Translations under genes and position numbers: made by a program
NCBI GenBank assembly: GCA_050251815.1
Contig: JBFWMB010000011.1
Span: 9,007 to 73,006 of the forward strand
Direction: 5' to 3'
Length of the DNA stretch: 64,000 nucleotides
Source: GWE2-40-63 sp050251815
GTDB taxonomy: Bacteria > Bacteroidota > Bacteroidia > Bacteroidales > SZUA-534
The notes under the pieces: generated by a model
The model's input: the letters and a program-made list of their open reading frames with translations, nothing else
What the model was told of the DNA's origin: nothing
The model's database searches: none
In this document: positions 1 through 8,189 of the stretch, piece after piece
How positions within the stretch are numbered: the first letter of the stretch is position 1
How the letters are laid out: every line of letters starts with the position of its first letter

Positions 1-248
1 AGGCATACCTAAGCATCGATGTGCGGGAAATTAAATTAAAGACGGGAATATTTAATAAGGAGCGCATCCTTCAATGGGAACAACTGAATGCCCTGGACTA
101 TAAGCCTAACAGCTATGAGTTTTTGTTGAAAAATGGCGAAAGGGTTAAACTCAACCTTATTAAACTCCGGTTTGAAGAGATTCAGGAACTCAAACAGGTT
201 ATAAAAACCCTGGCAACACAAAAGAAAATCCCCTTTCGGGGTAATTAA
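1..248 (+). CDS. C-terminal part of a hypothetical protein, possibly PH-like
   Basis: The reading frame is open from the first bases of the window (codons from position 3) and stops with TAA at 246-248, so the true start lies outside the window. A GTG at 21 could serve as a start, but nothing favours it. The visible 80 or so residues alternate short beta-strand-like segments (EIKLKTGIF, YEFLLKNGERVKLNL) and end in a helix (FEEIQELKQVIKTL). That is the layout of small bacterial pleckstrin-homology-like domains. The assignment rests on pattern only; I do not recognise the gene. Confidence 0.5.
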   Translation, partial: AYLSIDVREIKLKTGIFNKERILQWEQLNALDYKPNSYEFLLKNGERVKLNLIKLRFEEIQELKQVIKTLATQKKIPFRGN

Positions 249-326
249 GTTTTTTTGCAGACCAATCTCAATAGTATTGCTATACGCACAGTAAATTAAA
301 AGCAGTTAAATTTAAAAATTGAAACT

Positions 327-725
327 ATGATACAATTAACACCTGAAATGAAAGCCATGGTAGCAGCCTATCAGTGTTTTCATGCTACCGTAAGCAAAGA
401 GGGGCTACCAAACATTGCTCCCAAACGATCCACGCGCGTACTCGACGATGCCACCCTGGTTTTTAACGAGGGAGTGGGAGGAACTACCTACCAGAATATC
501 CTCGATGGCTCAAAAGTGGCCGTAGCCGTAGTTAATCGCGAAGTGATGGATGGCTATCGTTTTATTGGAACTCCTGAGGTTGTGACCGAAGGCGAATTGT
601 ACGAAAAATCGGCCGAAATGTCAATAAAGGCAGGAATGCCAAAACCCAAAGCCGTAATAAAAGTGCATATTGAAGAAATTCACAGCCTGAAACCCGGGCC
701 CATGGCCGGAAAGAAAATAGCTTAA
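327..725 (+). CDS. Pyridoxamine 5'-phosphate oxidase family (split-barrel flavin-binding) protein
   Basis: This 132-residue protein has the single-domain split-barrel pattern of the PNPOx-like family. It opens with a helix, then has beta strands with the family-typical 'GLPNIAPKRS' and a conserved 'GGTTYQNILDG', then 'VAVAVVNRE' and 'GYRFIGTPEVVTEG'. Such proteins bind FMN or F420 or have lost the cofactor, and are usually soluble cytoplasmic proteins. The length is typical for the short members and too short for true PdxH, so vitamin B6 oxidation should not be assumed. It stands alone, with 78 bp before it and 175 bp after it. Confidence 0.75.
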   Translation: MIQLTPEMKAMVAAYQCFHATVSKEGLPNIAPKRSTRVLDDATLVFNEGVGGTTYQNILDGSKVAVAVVNREVMDGYRFIGTPEVVTEGELYEKSAEMSIKAGMPKPKAVIKVHIEEIHSLKPGPMAGKKIA

Positions 726-900
726 TGCATCGTCACCCAAGGAAATCAGGTTAAATCCTTTTCCAGGTCTTGCGAAGCTGTTTTTTGGATTTTCTTTGTA
801 TTAATTCGCAAAAGCTGTGGTTATTTTATTCGTTTGGCACGAATTGTTTAAACACTGAAGCGGTGTAAGCTGTTGTTGCATTACAACTAAAAAACAAAAT

Positions 901-1809
901 ATGAACTGGACCACTGAATCAATCCCCGACTTAACGGGAAAAATAATCATAGTAACTGGTGCCAATAGCGGACTTGGACTGGAAGCCACCGGGCAGCTTA
1001 GCCGAAAAGGTGCTACCCTTATTATGGCCGTACGTAATCCCGATAATGGACGATTAGCCATGGACGAAATAAAAGCGCAGCATCCCAAGGCACGTCTTGA
1101 TTTGATGAAACTCGATTTGGCCGATTTGGAATCCGTTCATAACTTTGCCCGCGAATTTCAACAAAAGTATTCGCAACTCGATGTGCTTATAAACAATGCC
1201 GGTGTTATGTTTCCGCCAAAAAGGGAGCCGAGTAAACAGGGGTTCGAGATTCAATTCGCAGTAAATCACCTGGGGCACTTTGCCCTTACGGGTTTGTTGT
1301 TAAAAACACTTATAGCAAGCCCCGGTTCGCGTGTGGTAAATCAAAGCAGTATGGCTCATAAAATGATGGGCGACATCCATTTCAGCGACTTGCAGGGTGA
1401 AAAGAGCTATCAAAAAATGAAATACTATGCCCAAAGCAAACTGGCAAACCTATTGTTTACCTATGAATTGGACCGGCAGTTTAAAGCGAATAACATCAAT
1501 GCCATAGCAACAGCTTCGCATCCCGGACTATCGGCCACCAACCTGTTTCGTTCCTCCGGTGCTCTGGTCGGATTTTTTAGTTCCTTAATAGGTCAAAAAG
1601 CATCGTGGGGTGCATTACCAGTTTTACGGGCGGCTACTGAAGAAGCCTTATCGGGTTCTGAATTTTTTGGTCCCCGGGGTTGGTTTGAGATTAGTGGGCA
1701 TCCGGTTCGGGTAAAGTCAACAACCAAATCACACGATGCCGAGATGGCGCGTAAACTTTGGAAGGTTTCAGAAGAACTTACCGGCGTACATTTTGATTTT
1801 GCATCTTGA
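901..1809 (+). CDS. Short-chain dehydrogenase/reductase (retinol-dehydrogenase-like SDR)
   Basis: An NAD(P)-dependent oxidoreductase of the classical/extended SDR fold, 302 residues. The dinucleotide motif TGANSGLG is at residues 19-26, the structural NNAG at 98-101, the catalytic Ser at about 149-150 and the Y-A-Q-S-K catalytic pair at Tyr176/Lys180. The long C-terminal part after the catalytic Lys matches the eukaryotic-like WW-oxidoreductase/retinol dehydrogenase branch often found in bacteria. The substrate cannot be told from sequence. The ATG at 901 is the first start and the motif positions fit it. It is a single-gene unit followed directly by a broken cation-transporter gene. Confidence 0.85.
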   Translation: MNWTTESIPDLTGKIIIVTGANSGLGLEATGQLSRKGATLIMAVRNPDNGRLAMDEIKAQHPKARLDLMKLDLADLESVHNFAREFQQKYSQLDVLINNAGVMFPPKREPSKQGFEIQFAVNHLGHFALTGLLLKTLIASPGSRVVNQSSMAHKMMGDIHFSDLQGEKSYQKMKYYAQSKLANLLFTYELDRQFKANNINAIATASHPGLSATNLFRSSGALVGFFSSLIGQKASWGALPVLRAATEEALSGSEFFGPRGWFEISGHPVRVKSTTKSHDAEMARKLWKVSEELTGVHFDFAS

Positions 1810-1845
1810 AAAACGAAAGCAGGTTTATCTTTTATTTGAAGCCCA

Positions 1846-2642
1846 ATGAATAAAACGAGCTTTAACATAGCAAAAATGGACGGTCCATCGTAGGAGCATG
1901 TGATACGGATGAAATTGGATGGTTTGCCGCAGATTACATTCTTACACTTCGATATTCCCGACCAAAAATTGCAGGTAATTCACCAGGGCGATAGCAAAGA
2001 AATTCTTTCCCGACTTGAAACGTTAAAATACGATACTACAGAACTTGCATCGGAGCCTTTTCTCTTGGAAGAATTACCAGACAGGAAGCAATGCGGAGAA
2101 AAAACCATGCTTTGAGCAGTATTGCTCATAAACTTTGCTTTTTTTGCCCTTGAGTCGCTTACCGGATTTCTTTTTGGATAGCTGGTTTTGGTGGTCGACA
2201 GCCTCGATAGGTTAGCCGATAGTATGGTTTATGGCCTGTCGCTTTGGGCGGTAGGTGGAAGTGTTCTCAGGAAAAAAAGGTAGCCCGGCTTGCCGGATAT
2301 ATGCAGTTACTTCTGGCAACACTCGGTTTGGTTGAGGTGCTTCGGCGTTTTTTCGGTACAGCACCTTTGCCTGAATTTTCTACCATGATAACAGTTTCCC
2401 TGCTGGCGTTGGGGGCTAATGTACTTTGTTTGTTTCTGCTCCAGAAAAGTAAAAGTAAGGAAGCCCATAGGCAGGCAAGCAGGATATTTACTTCGAACGA
2501 CATTCTTATCAACGCAGGAGTTATTGTGGCCGGTATCCTGGTTTTTGTATTTGAGTCACCCTTTCCCGATTTGCTTATCGGAACACTGGTATTTGTTTTG
2601 GTAGCTCTTGGGGCATATCGCATTCTTCAGTTGGGAAAATAA
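1846..2642 (+). pseudogene. Decayed cation diffusion facilitator (CDF) family transporter with N-terminal metal-binding region
   Basis: Joining the frames reconstructs one ~265-residue CDF-like protein. From ATG 1846 the frame reads MNKTSFNIAKMDGPS and hits TAG at 1891. The same frame continues with IRMKLDGLPQITFL and stops at TGA 2113. It goes on with VLLINFAFFALESLTG, stops at TAG 2179, then reads VVDSLDRLADSMVYGL. A one-base frameshift at the A7 run (2272-2278) moves it into the frame that gives KKVARLAGYMQLLLATLG and ends at 2642. Intact Bacteroidota relatives, from memory, carry a MDCPSEE metal motif; here Cys has become Gly and a Glu codon has become a stop. Transmembrane helices and the VVDSLD metal-site region are still recognisable. 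Three stops and a frameshift make expression of a working transporter very unlikely. Confidence 0.85.
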
Positions 2643-2784
2643 GTCGTTCCACCTCCTGTATTTTGTATAACATAGTTACGGGTAATTGGGTTGTGTACAA
2701 GCTTTTGTATTGTTACAGCTAATGGTATGTTGTGCAAAAGTCCTTCCTATGACAAAATGCAGCAAAAAGCGCATGTTTTTTTTC

Positions 2785-2792
2785 TAGCTTTG
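2785..2792 (+). promoter_or_regulatory. Candidate Bacteroidota -7 element upstream of glutamine synthetase
   Basis: TAGCTTTG matches the TAnnTTTG consensus of the Bacteroidota housekeeping sigma factor. It lies about 205 bp ahead of the ATG at 3000, and no good TTG -33 element was found at the right distance, so this is weak. The gap 2643-2999 otherwise holds no gene or repeat that I could identify. Confidence 0.25.
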
Positions 2793-2999
2793 AATCGCAT
2801 AAACCAGAATGTCTAAGCAATTCGGAATGTAAAGGAGGGAAAAGAGCCAATAAAGCAGCAGAAATATTTTCTAAAGCTGTTTTTATTGATTGGCTAAGCC
2901 TCAACAAAAAAGTCGGATTTTTTTTCGGCGCATCAATCTATGGGGTTGGTTCCGATGCAGCGAACACTTCTGGTTTCACAGTTTTTAAATAGGTATACT

Positions 3000-4505
3000 A
3001 TGAAGAATAAAGATTTCAATTTAAGTCCCGATCCCCTGGTTCGCTTTCTTCAAAAACCCAAAAGGGAATTTACCAAAGCCGATATCATAAATTATGTGGA
3101 AGCTCAGGGTATTGAGATGATTAATTTTCGCTATGTGGGTGGCGACGGACGTTTAAAAGCATTGAATTTTGTAATTCAAAGCCGCGAACACCTGGAACAA
3201 ATATTATCGACTGGTGAACGGGTCGATGGCAGCAGTCTGTTTAATTTTCTCGAAACTGGTTCGAGCGATTTGTATGTGGTTCCCCGGTTCAAAACGGCTT
3301 TTTTAAATCCTTTTTCTGAGATTCCTGCTGTAGATATCCTATGTGCTTTTTTCGACAAAACGGGCAATCCACTCGAAAGTGCTCCGGGAAACATCATGCG
3401 TAAAGCCCATCGGGCGTTTTTTGAATCCACCGGTTACCAGCTCGAGGTAATGGGTGAAATAGAATATTATGTAATCAGTCCAAAAGACGATATGTACCGG
3501 GCCACCGATCAGCGGGGTTATCACGAGTCGGCTCCCTTTGTTAAATGGGAAAAATTACGTACCGATGCCTTACTGGCCATTGCCCAAACCGGAGCAGAAC
3601 TTAAATATGGCCATTCTGAAGTGGGTAATTTTTGTGATGAACGCTTCGATTATGAACAGAACGAAATTGAGTTTTTGCCAACTCAGGTCGAAGATGCTGC
3701 CGATCAATTGATAATTGCCAAATGGATTTTGCGCGAAGTGGGATACCGCTACGGCGTTACGGTGAGTCTGGCTCCAAAAATTACGGCCGGAAAAGCCGGA
3801 AGTGGAATGCACATTCACATGCGTCCGGTTAAAGATGGAAGAAATGTTACCCTGGTCGATGGCAAATTAAGCGATGTGGCTAAAAAGGTAATTGGAGGTA
3901 TTCTGGATATTGCGCCGGCTTTGTCGGCTTTTGGAAACCCCATTCCAACCAGTTATTACCGTTTGGTTCCCCATCAGGAAGCACCAACCAATGTGTGTTG
4001 GGGCGAACGGAACCGCTCTACCCTGATTCGTGTTCCCCTTGGTTGGGTAGGAGCCAACGATATGATAGCTAAAGCCAATCCGCTGGAAGAGCCCATGAAC
4101 CGCGATTTCTCCGGTAAGCAAACTTTTGAATTACGCAGTCCCGATGGCGCTGCCGATATTTATTTGTTGCTGGCAGGTATCTGTGTAGGGGCCCGTCATG
4201 GTTTTGAAATGCCCAACGGAATTGAATTTGCCGATAAAACCCATGTCGATGTAAATATTTTCGACGAAAAGCATAAAGCCAGGCAACAAAGCCTTTCGCA
4301 ATTGCCCGCCTCGTGTTTCGAAGCAGCTCAGGCGCTCATCGATAAAGCCGAAGTGTTTAAACAGCAAGGTGTTTTTACCGATGCTTTGATTCAGGGCGTA
4401 GCCCGCAAGCTACGGGAATACAACGACCAGGATTTACGAAAAAATCTGGAAGGTAATCCTGAAGAAACCATGAAACTGGTTCAACGTTTCCTGCATTGCG
4501 GATAG
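3000..4505 (+). CDS. glnA: Glutamine synthetase (type I-like catalytic subunit)
   Basis: ATP-dependent ligation of ammonia to glutamate, a cytoplasmic oligomeric enzyme central to nitrogen assimilation. The 501-residue protein starts at ATG 3000 (MKNKDFNLSPDPLVRF); the frame is open from 2940, but the upstream 20 residues look untranslated. The N-terminal beta-grasp region includes INFRYVGGDGRLK and GERVDGSSLF. The catalytic domain has the glutamate/ATP motif KAGSGMHIHM, the RNRSTLIRVP segment and FELRSPDGAADIYL with the conserved Arg/Asp. No adenylylation-site signature was recognised. It is a single-gene unit. Bacteroidota often carry several glutamine synthetases, so this may not be the only one in the genome. 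Confidence 0.9.
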   Translation: MKNKDFNLSPDPLVRFLQKPKREFTKADIINYVEAQGIEMINFRYVGGDGRLKALNFVIQSREHLEQILSTGERVDGSSLFNFLETGSSDLYVVPRFKTAFLNPFSEIPAVDILCAFFDKTGNPLESAPGNIMRKAHRAFFESTGYQLEVMGEIEYYVISPKDDMYRATDQRGYHESAPFVKWEKLRTDALLAIAQTGAELKYGHSEVGNFCDERFDYEQNEIEFLPTQVEDAADQLIIAKWILREVGYRYGVTVSLAPKITAGKAGSGMHIHMRPVKDGRNVTLVDGKLSDVAKKVIGGILDIAPALSAFGNPIPTSYYRLVPHQEAPTNVCWGERNRSTLIRVPLGWVGANDMIAKANPLEEPMNRDFSGKQTFELRSPDGAADIYLLLAGICVGARHGFEMPNGIEFADKTHVDVNIFDEKHKARQQSLSQLPASCFEAAQALIDKAEVFKQQGVFTDALIQGVARKLREYNDQDLRKNLEGNPEETMKLVQRFLHCG

Positions 4506-4535
4506 TGCTTTAAAACTTTTTTACTTCTATAAAAC

Positions 4536-4769
4536 AAAGAGGTTGTCCCAAAAGGAAGGTGCATTTGCCAAAAACTTACAAAATGGAAGTAATCTTCAAA
4601 AAAGGGACGCTCCTGCCTGGCCGGCAGAAAGGGATGACGCGGATTTTGACTGATTTTCGCAGATCTAATCAGCGTAAATCAGTTTTTTCAGCGTTATCAG
4701 CGTTCTATCTCTTTTAATTTGAAAGAAGATGGTTTAAATCTTTTGCTTTTTAGACAGCCTCTTTTTTTT
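4536..4769 (+). repeat. MITE-like dispersed repeat, copy 1
   Basis: The element starts with AAAGAGGTTGTCCCAAAA and ends with CTTTTTAGACAGCCTCTTT, which is an imperfect inverted copy of the start, so it has terminal inverted repeats and no coding capacity. The interior contains GACGCGGATTTTGACTGATT and the echo 'AATCAGCGTAAATCAG...CAGCGTTATCAGCGT'. A second copy in the same orientation lies at 10733-10930, on the other side of the xylose genes. Copy 1 carries an extra ~21 bp palindrome at 4612-4628 that copy 2 lacks. The rest of the gap (4770-4990) shows nothing I can name. Confidence 0.75.
4612..4628 (+). repeat. Short palindrome inserted in the repeat
   Basis: CCTGCCTGGCCGGCAGA forms a short GC-rich near-palindrome. 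It interrupts the sequence shared by the two long repeats (copy 2 at 10733-10930 has only a G here). The exact reverse complement is found at 13890-13906. Confidence 0.6.
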
Positions 4770-4995
4770 AACTTCATTCATCGGCGTGCTTTTAGATGTT
4801 TTGTGTGCTCTTTAAGGCTTAGAATACATAATTTTCTTTTCAACACCATGCCAAAGGCAAGCCTCTCACGCCAATTGACACCTGCTAAAACACATCTTAT
4901 AAAAATCAAACTATCCTGACGCAATGGTGGGGATGAAAGCATCTATAAAATTAAATTTGGCGCAATAATACTACTATATGGCTGAATAATTACCC

Positions 4996-5023
4996 TTGTT
5001 ACCTGGTTGATAGTGTACCTTTG
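4996..5023 (+). promoter_or_regulatory. Promoter of the xylulokinase-xylose isomerase operon
   Basis: A TTG at 4996-4998 and TACCTTTG at 5016-5023, separated by 17 bp, fit the Bacteroidota -33/-7 promoter consensus (TTG...TAnnTTTG). Transcription would begin roughly 5 to 10 bp further on, leaving a very short leader before the ATG at 5043. No clear operator palindrome overlaps it. Confidence 0.6.
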
Positions 5024-5042
5024 ACCTAACTAAACAAGAATT

Positions 5043-6527
5043 ATGTATTTACTTGGATTCGATATAGGAAGTTCATCGGTAAAAGCCAGTTTACTCGACA
5101 TTAAAACCGGGCAAGCCGTGGGCTCTGCATTTAGCCCCGATTCTGAAATGGAAATGATTGCTCAAAAGCCCGGATGGGCCGAGCAGGATCCGGAGAAATG
5201 GGTTGAAAATGCAAAAAATGCACTTCAAAAAATTAAAGCATCAACTGCAATCGATTTTTCAGCCATTAAAGCCATTGGTATTTCGTACCAGATGCACGGC
5301 CTGGTGTTGGTCGATAAAAACGGCATAGTGCTTCGTCCATCCATTATTTGGTGCGATAGCCGTGCCGTGAAAATTGGTGAATTAGCCAATCAGGAATTGG
5401 GTTCGGCGTACTGCTTAAGTCATTTGTTGAATTCTCCCGGCAATTTTACGGCCTCTAAATTAAAATGGGTCGAGGCGAACGAAAAGGATATTTACAAACA
5501 GGTTTATCGCGCCATGTTACCGGGCGATTACTTTGCCTACCGCCTTACCGGAGCCATGAAAACTACACGTAGTGGATTATCCGAAGGCATTATGTGGGAT
5601 TTCAAAGAAAACAGGGTAGCACAAAAGCTGCTCGATTTCTACGGCATCGATGCTTCAGTTTTACCTGAACTGGTTGACACTTTCTCGGTTCAGGGTACGG
5701 TGAATGCCACGGCAGCCAAAGCATTCGGACTTCCTGAGGGAATTCCCGTAGCTTATCGTGCCGGCGACCAGCCTAACAATGCCTTTTCGCTGAATGTGCT
5801 GAATCCGGGCGAGATTGCTGCTACAGCGGGAACATCGGGAGTGGTTTACGGGGTAAGCGATCAGGTAAAATTCGATCCCAAATCGCGGGTGAATACCTTT
5901 CTTCATGTGAACGATTCTACCGGAGAGCAACGCTTGGGTGTATTGCTTTGCCTGAATTCAACCGGCATATTAAACTCCTGGCTCCGTAAAAATGTGATGA
6001 GCGCTACCGATAGCTATGAGCAAATGAACGAGCTGGCTGCAAAAATTCCGGTAGGTTCCGAAGGATTAATGTTCTTTCCTTTTGGAAACGGAGCTGAGCG
6101 GGTTTTGGAAAACAAAGATTTGGGTGCTCGACTCGAGGGCCTAAACTTTAATATTCATTCCAAAGCTCATGTGTTGAGAGCAGCTCAGGAAGGCATCGTG
6201 TTTTCGTTGGTGTACGGAATGGAAATTATGGAAGAAACCGGTATCGAAACCCGGGTTATTAAAGCAGCCAAGGCCAATATGTTTTTGAGTCCTTTGTTCA
6301 GGGATACCCTGGCCGGAACTACCGGCGCCACTATCGAAATGTACGAAACCGATGGTTCGCTGGGTGCAGCACGGGGAGCTGGTGTGGGAGCCGGCTATTA
6401 TAAATCGTTTGGCGAAGCGTTTACCCATCTGAAAAAGCTGGAGCAGATTAAAATCCCGGAATCAGAACAACAACAATACAAAACAGCTTATCAGGTCTGG
6501 AAAAAGCGCCTGAATGAATTATTGTAA
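5043..6527 (+). CDS. xylB: Xylulokinase (FGGY carbohydrate kinase)
   Basis: Phosphorylates D-xylulose to xylulose 5-phosphate, which enters the pentose phosphate pathway. The 494 residues have the FGGY fold: N-terminal phosphate loop FDIGSSSVKASLLD, substrate-region MHGLVLVDKNG, RPSIIWCDSRA, LPGDYFAYRLTG, and the second-domain AGDQPNNAF with the catalytic Asp, followed by ATAGTSGVVYGV for ATP. The length is normal for xylulokinase. The product is taken as xylulose-specific because xylose isomerase follows 46 bp downstream on the same strand. A promoter lies directly upstream. The transketolase at 41295-43331 would use the product but is not linked to this unit. Confidence 0.92.
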   Translation: MYLLGFDIGSSSVKASLLDIKTGQAVGSAFSPDSEMEMIAQKPGWAEQDPEKWVENAKNALQKIKASTAIDFSAIKAIGISYQMHGLVLVDKNGIVLRPSIIWCDSRAVKIGELANQELGSAYCLSHLLNSPGNFTASKLKWVEANEKDIYKQVYRAMLPGDYFAYRLTGAMKTTRSGLSEGIMWDFKENRVAQKLLDFYGIDASVLPELVDTFSVQGTVNATAAKAFGLPEGIPVAYRAGDQPNNAFSLNVLNPGEIAATAGTSGVVYGVSDQVKFDPKSRVNTFLHVNDSTGEQRLGVLLCLNSTGILNSWLRKNVMSATDSYEQMNELAAKIPVGSEGLMFFPFGNGAERVLENKDLGARLEGLNFNIHSKAHVLRAAQEGIVFSLVYGMEIMEETGIETRVIKAAKANMFLSPLFRDTLAGTTGATIEMYETDGSLGAARGAGVGAGYYKSFGEAFTHLKKLEQIKIPESEQQQYKTAYQVWKKRLNELL

Positions 6528-6573
6528 GAGTTATTAGTAAAACGAATATAATACAACTTAAAAATAAAGAATC

Positions 6574-7902
6574 ATGAGTATAGTTTTAGGCGAAAAAGAA
6601 TACTTTAAAGGAATTGGAAAAATTCAGTTCGAAGGCGTGGAATCGAAAAACCCGATGGCTTTTCGATATTACGACGAGAATCGCAAAATTGGTGGTAAAA
6701 CCATGAAGGAACACCTGCGTTTTGCGGTGGCTTACTGGCACTCGTTTGTTGGCGATGGGGGCGATCCTTTTGGCAATGCAACCCGTCCGATGCCCTGGAA
6801 AGGTGCCGGCGATCCCATAGCAGCAGCAAAAAATAAAATGGATGCCGCTTTTGAATTCTTTACCAAACTGGGGAACCCGTTTTATTGTTTCCACGATTTC
6901 GATTTGGTTAGCGAAGGCAGTTCGGTTGCTGAATCGGAAAAAAGGCTGCAAACCATTGTGGAATATGCCAGTCAGAAACAAAAGGAATCAGGAGTAAAGC
7001 TTCTTTGGGGAACGGCCAATGCGTTCTCTAATCCCCGTTATATGAACGGTGCAGCTACAAACCCTGATTTTAATGTAGTGGCCTATGCCGGCTCACAGGT
7101 TAAGGCAGCACTCGATGCAACCATTGCCTTAGGTGGAACCGGATATGTTTTCTGGGGCGGTCGCGAAGGCTATATGAGTTTGTTAAACACCAACATGAAA
7201 CGCGAACTGGAACACCTGGCCCGTTTCTTACACATGGCTAAAGATTATGCCCGTAAAAATGGTTTTACCGGTAAATTCTTTATCGAGCCCAAGCCTATGG
7301 AACCTTCGAAACATCAGTACGATTTTGATAGTGCTACCGTTTTGGGATTCCTGCGTCAGTACGACCTGATGGACGATTTTGCCTTAAATGTTGAAGTGAA
7401 CCATGCTACCCTGGCACAGCACACCTTCCAGCACGAGTTGCAGGTAGCTGCCGATGCCGGTTTGTTGGGCAGTATTGATGCCAACAGGGGCGATTACCAA
7501 AACGGTTGGGATACCGACCAATTCCCGATTAATGTTTATGAATTGGTTGAGTCCATGCTGGTTATTCAGGAAGCAGGAGGATTTAAATACGGAGGTATTA
7601 ACTTCGATGCTAAAATCAGAAGAAACTCTACTGATCTGGATGATTTGTTTATTGCACACATTGCCGGAATGGATGCTTTTGCCCGTTCATTAATTGTGGC
7701 CGATAATATTTTAACAAATTCTGATTATAAAAAACTGCGTACCCAGCGTTATGCCAGTTTCGATAGTGGAAAAGGTAAAGACTTTGAGCAGGGAAAACTT
7801 TCGCTCGAAGACTTACGCAATATTGCCGTAGCTGCTGGTGAGCCAGCTCAAATCAGCGGTAAGCAGGAATTGTACGAGGCCTTGTTGAATATGTACATTT
7901 AA
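6574..7902 (+). CDS. xylA: Xylose isomerase
   Basis: Interconverts D-xylose and D-xylulose in the cytoplasm with two divalent metals. The 442-residue TIM barrel is full length (family about 435-440). Active-site segments are visible: FHDFDLV with the catalytic His, FIEPKPMEPSKHQYDFD with the metal Glu and Lys, EVNHATLAQHTFQHEL with Glu/His metal ligands, and GSIDANRGD with the metal Asp. Start ATG 6574 gives the usual N-terminus (EYFKGIGKIQFEG). It is co-transcribed with xylB 46 bp upstream and followed by a hairpin terminator. The gene order xylB-xylA-transporter fits a compact xylose-use unit. Confidence 0.95.
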   Translation: MSIVLGEKEYFKGIGKIQFEGVESKNPMAFRYYDENRKIGGKTMKEHLRFAVAYWHSFVGDGGDPFGNATRPMPWKGAGDPIAAAKNKMDAAFEFFTKLGNPFYCFHDFDLVSEGSSVAESEKRLQTIVEYASQKQKESGVKLLWGTANAFSNPRYMNGAATNPDFNVVAYAGSQVKAALDATIALGGTGYVFWGGREGYMSLLNTNMKRELEHLARFLHMAKDYARKNGFTGKFFIEPKPMEPSKHQYDFDSATVLGFLRQYDLMDDFALNVEVNHATLAQHTFQHELQVAADAGLLGSIDANRGDYQNGWDTDQFPINVYELVESMLVIQEAGGFKYGGINFDAKIRRNSTDLDDLFIAHIAGMDAFARSLIVADNILTNSDYKKLRTQRYASFDSGKGKDFEQGKLSLEDLRNIAVAAGEPAQISGKQELYEALLNMYI

Positions 7903-7948
7903 AATATACCTGGCGTAAAGCCAACGTTCATTGCATCATTTTGTACCA

Positions 7949-7982
7949 AGCCTTCGGGAGGTAAAAGACCCGAAGGTTTCAC
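7949..7982 (+). terminator. Hairpin terminator after xylA
   Basis: CCTTCGGG (7951-7958) pairs with CCCGAAGG (7969-7976) around a 10-base loop and is followed by a short T run. It separates xylBA from the transporter gene. The gap 7983-8189 beyond it shows only two GGTTTAGGTT-like repeats and no gene. Confidence 0.65.
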
Positions 7983-8189
7983 TGTTTCTTTAACAATAGA
8001 TAATTTGATGGGCTTTTTTTGTTATTTTCTGGAGCGTAGCAAAAAGGTCGGTTTAGGTTTAGGTTAACAAATAGTATAGTTAATGTGCAGTGTTGGGGTT
8101 TCTTAATCCAGTCAGCCGTTTTAGGTTAAAGTAAGAGGTTCCAATACTGCATTTTGTATCTTTTTTGTAATTATTTAAACCCACAAATA

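Noticed and set aside
2940..2999. Extra 20 codons at the start of glutamine synthetase
   Set aside because: The upstream in-frame ATG adds residues unlike the family; the ATG at 3000 gives the normal N-terminus.
4719..4919. Short plus-strand frame upstream of xylB
   Set aside because: It begins inside the repeat element and has a random-looking composition; no family features.
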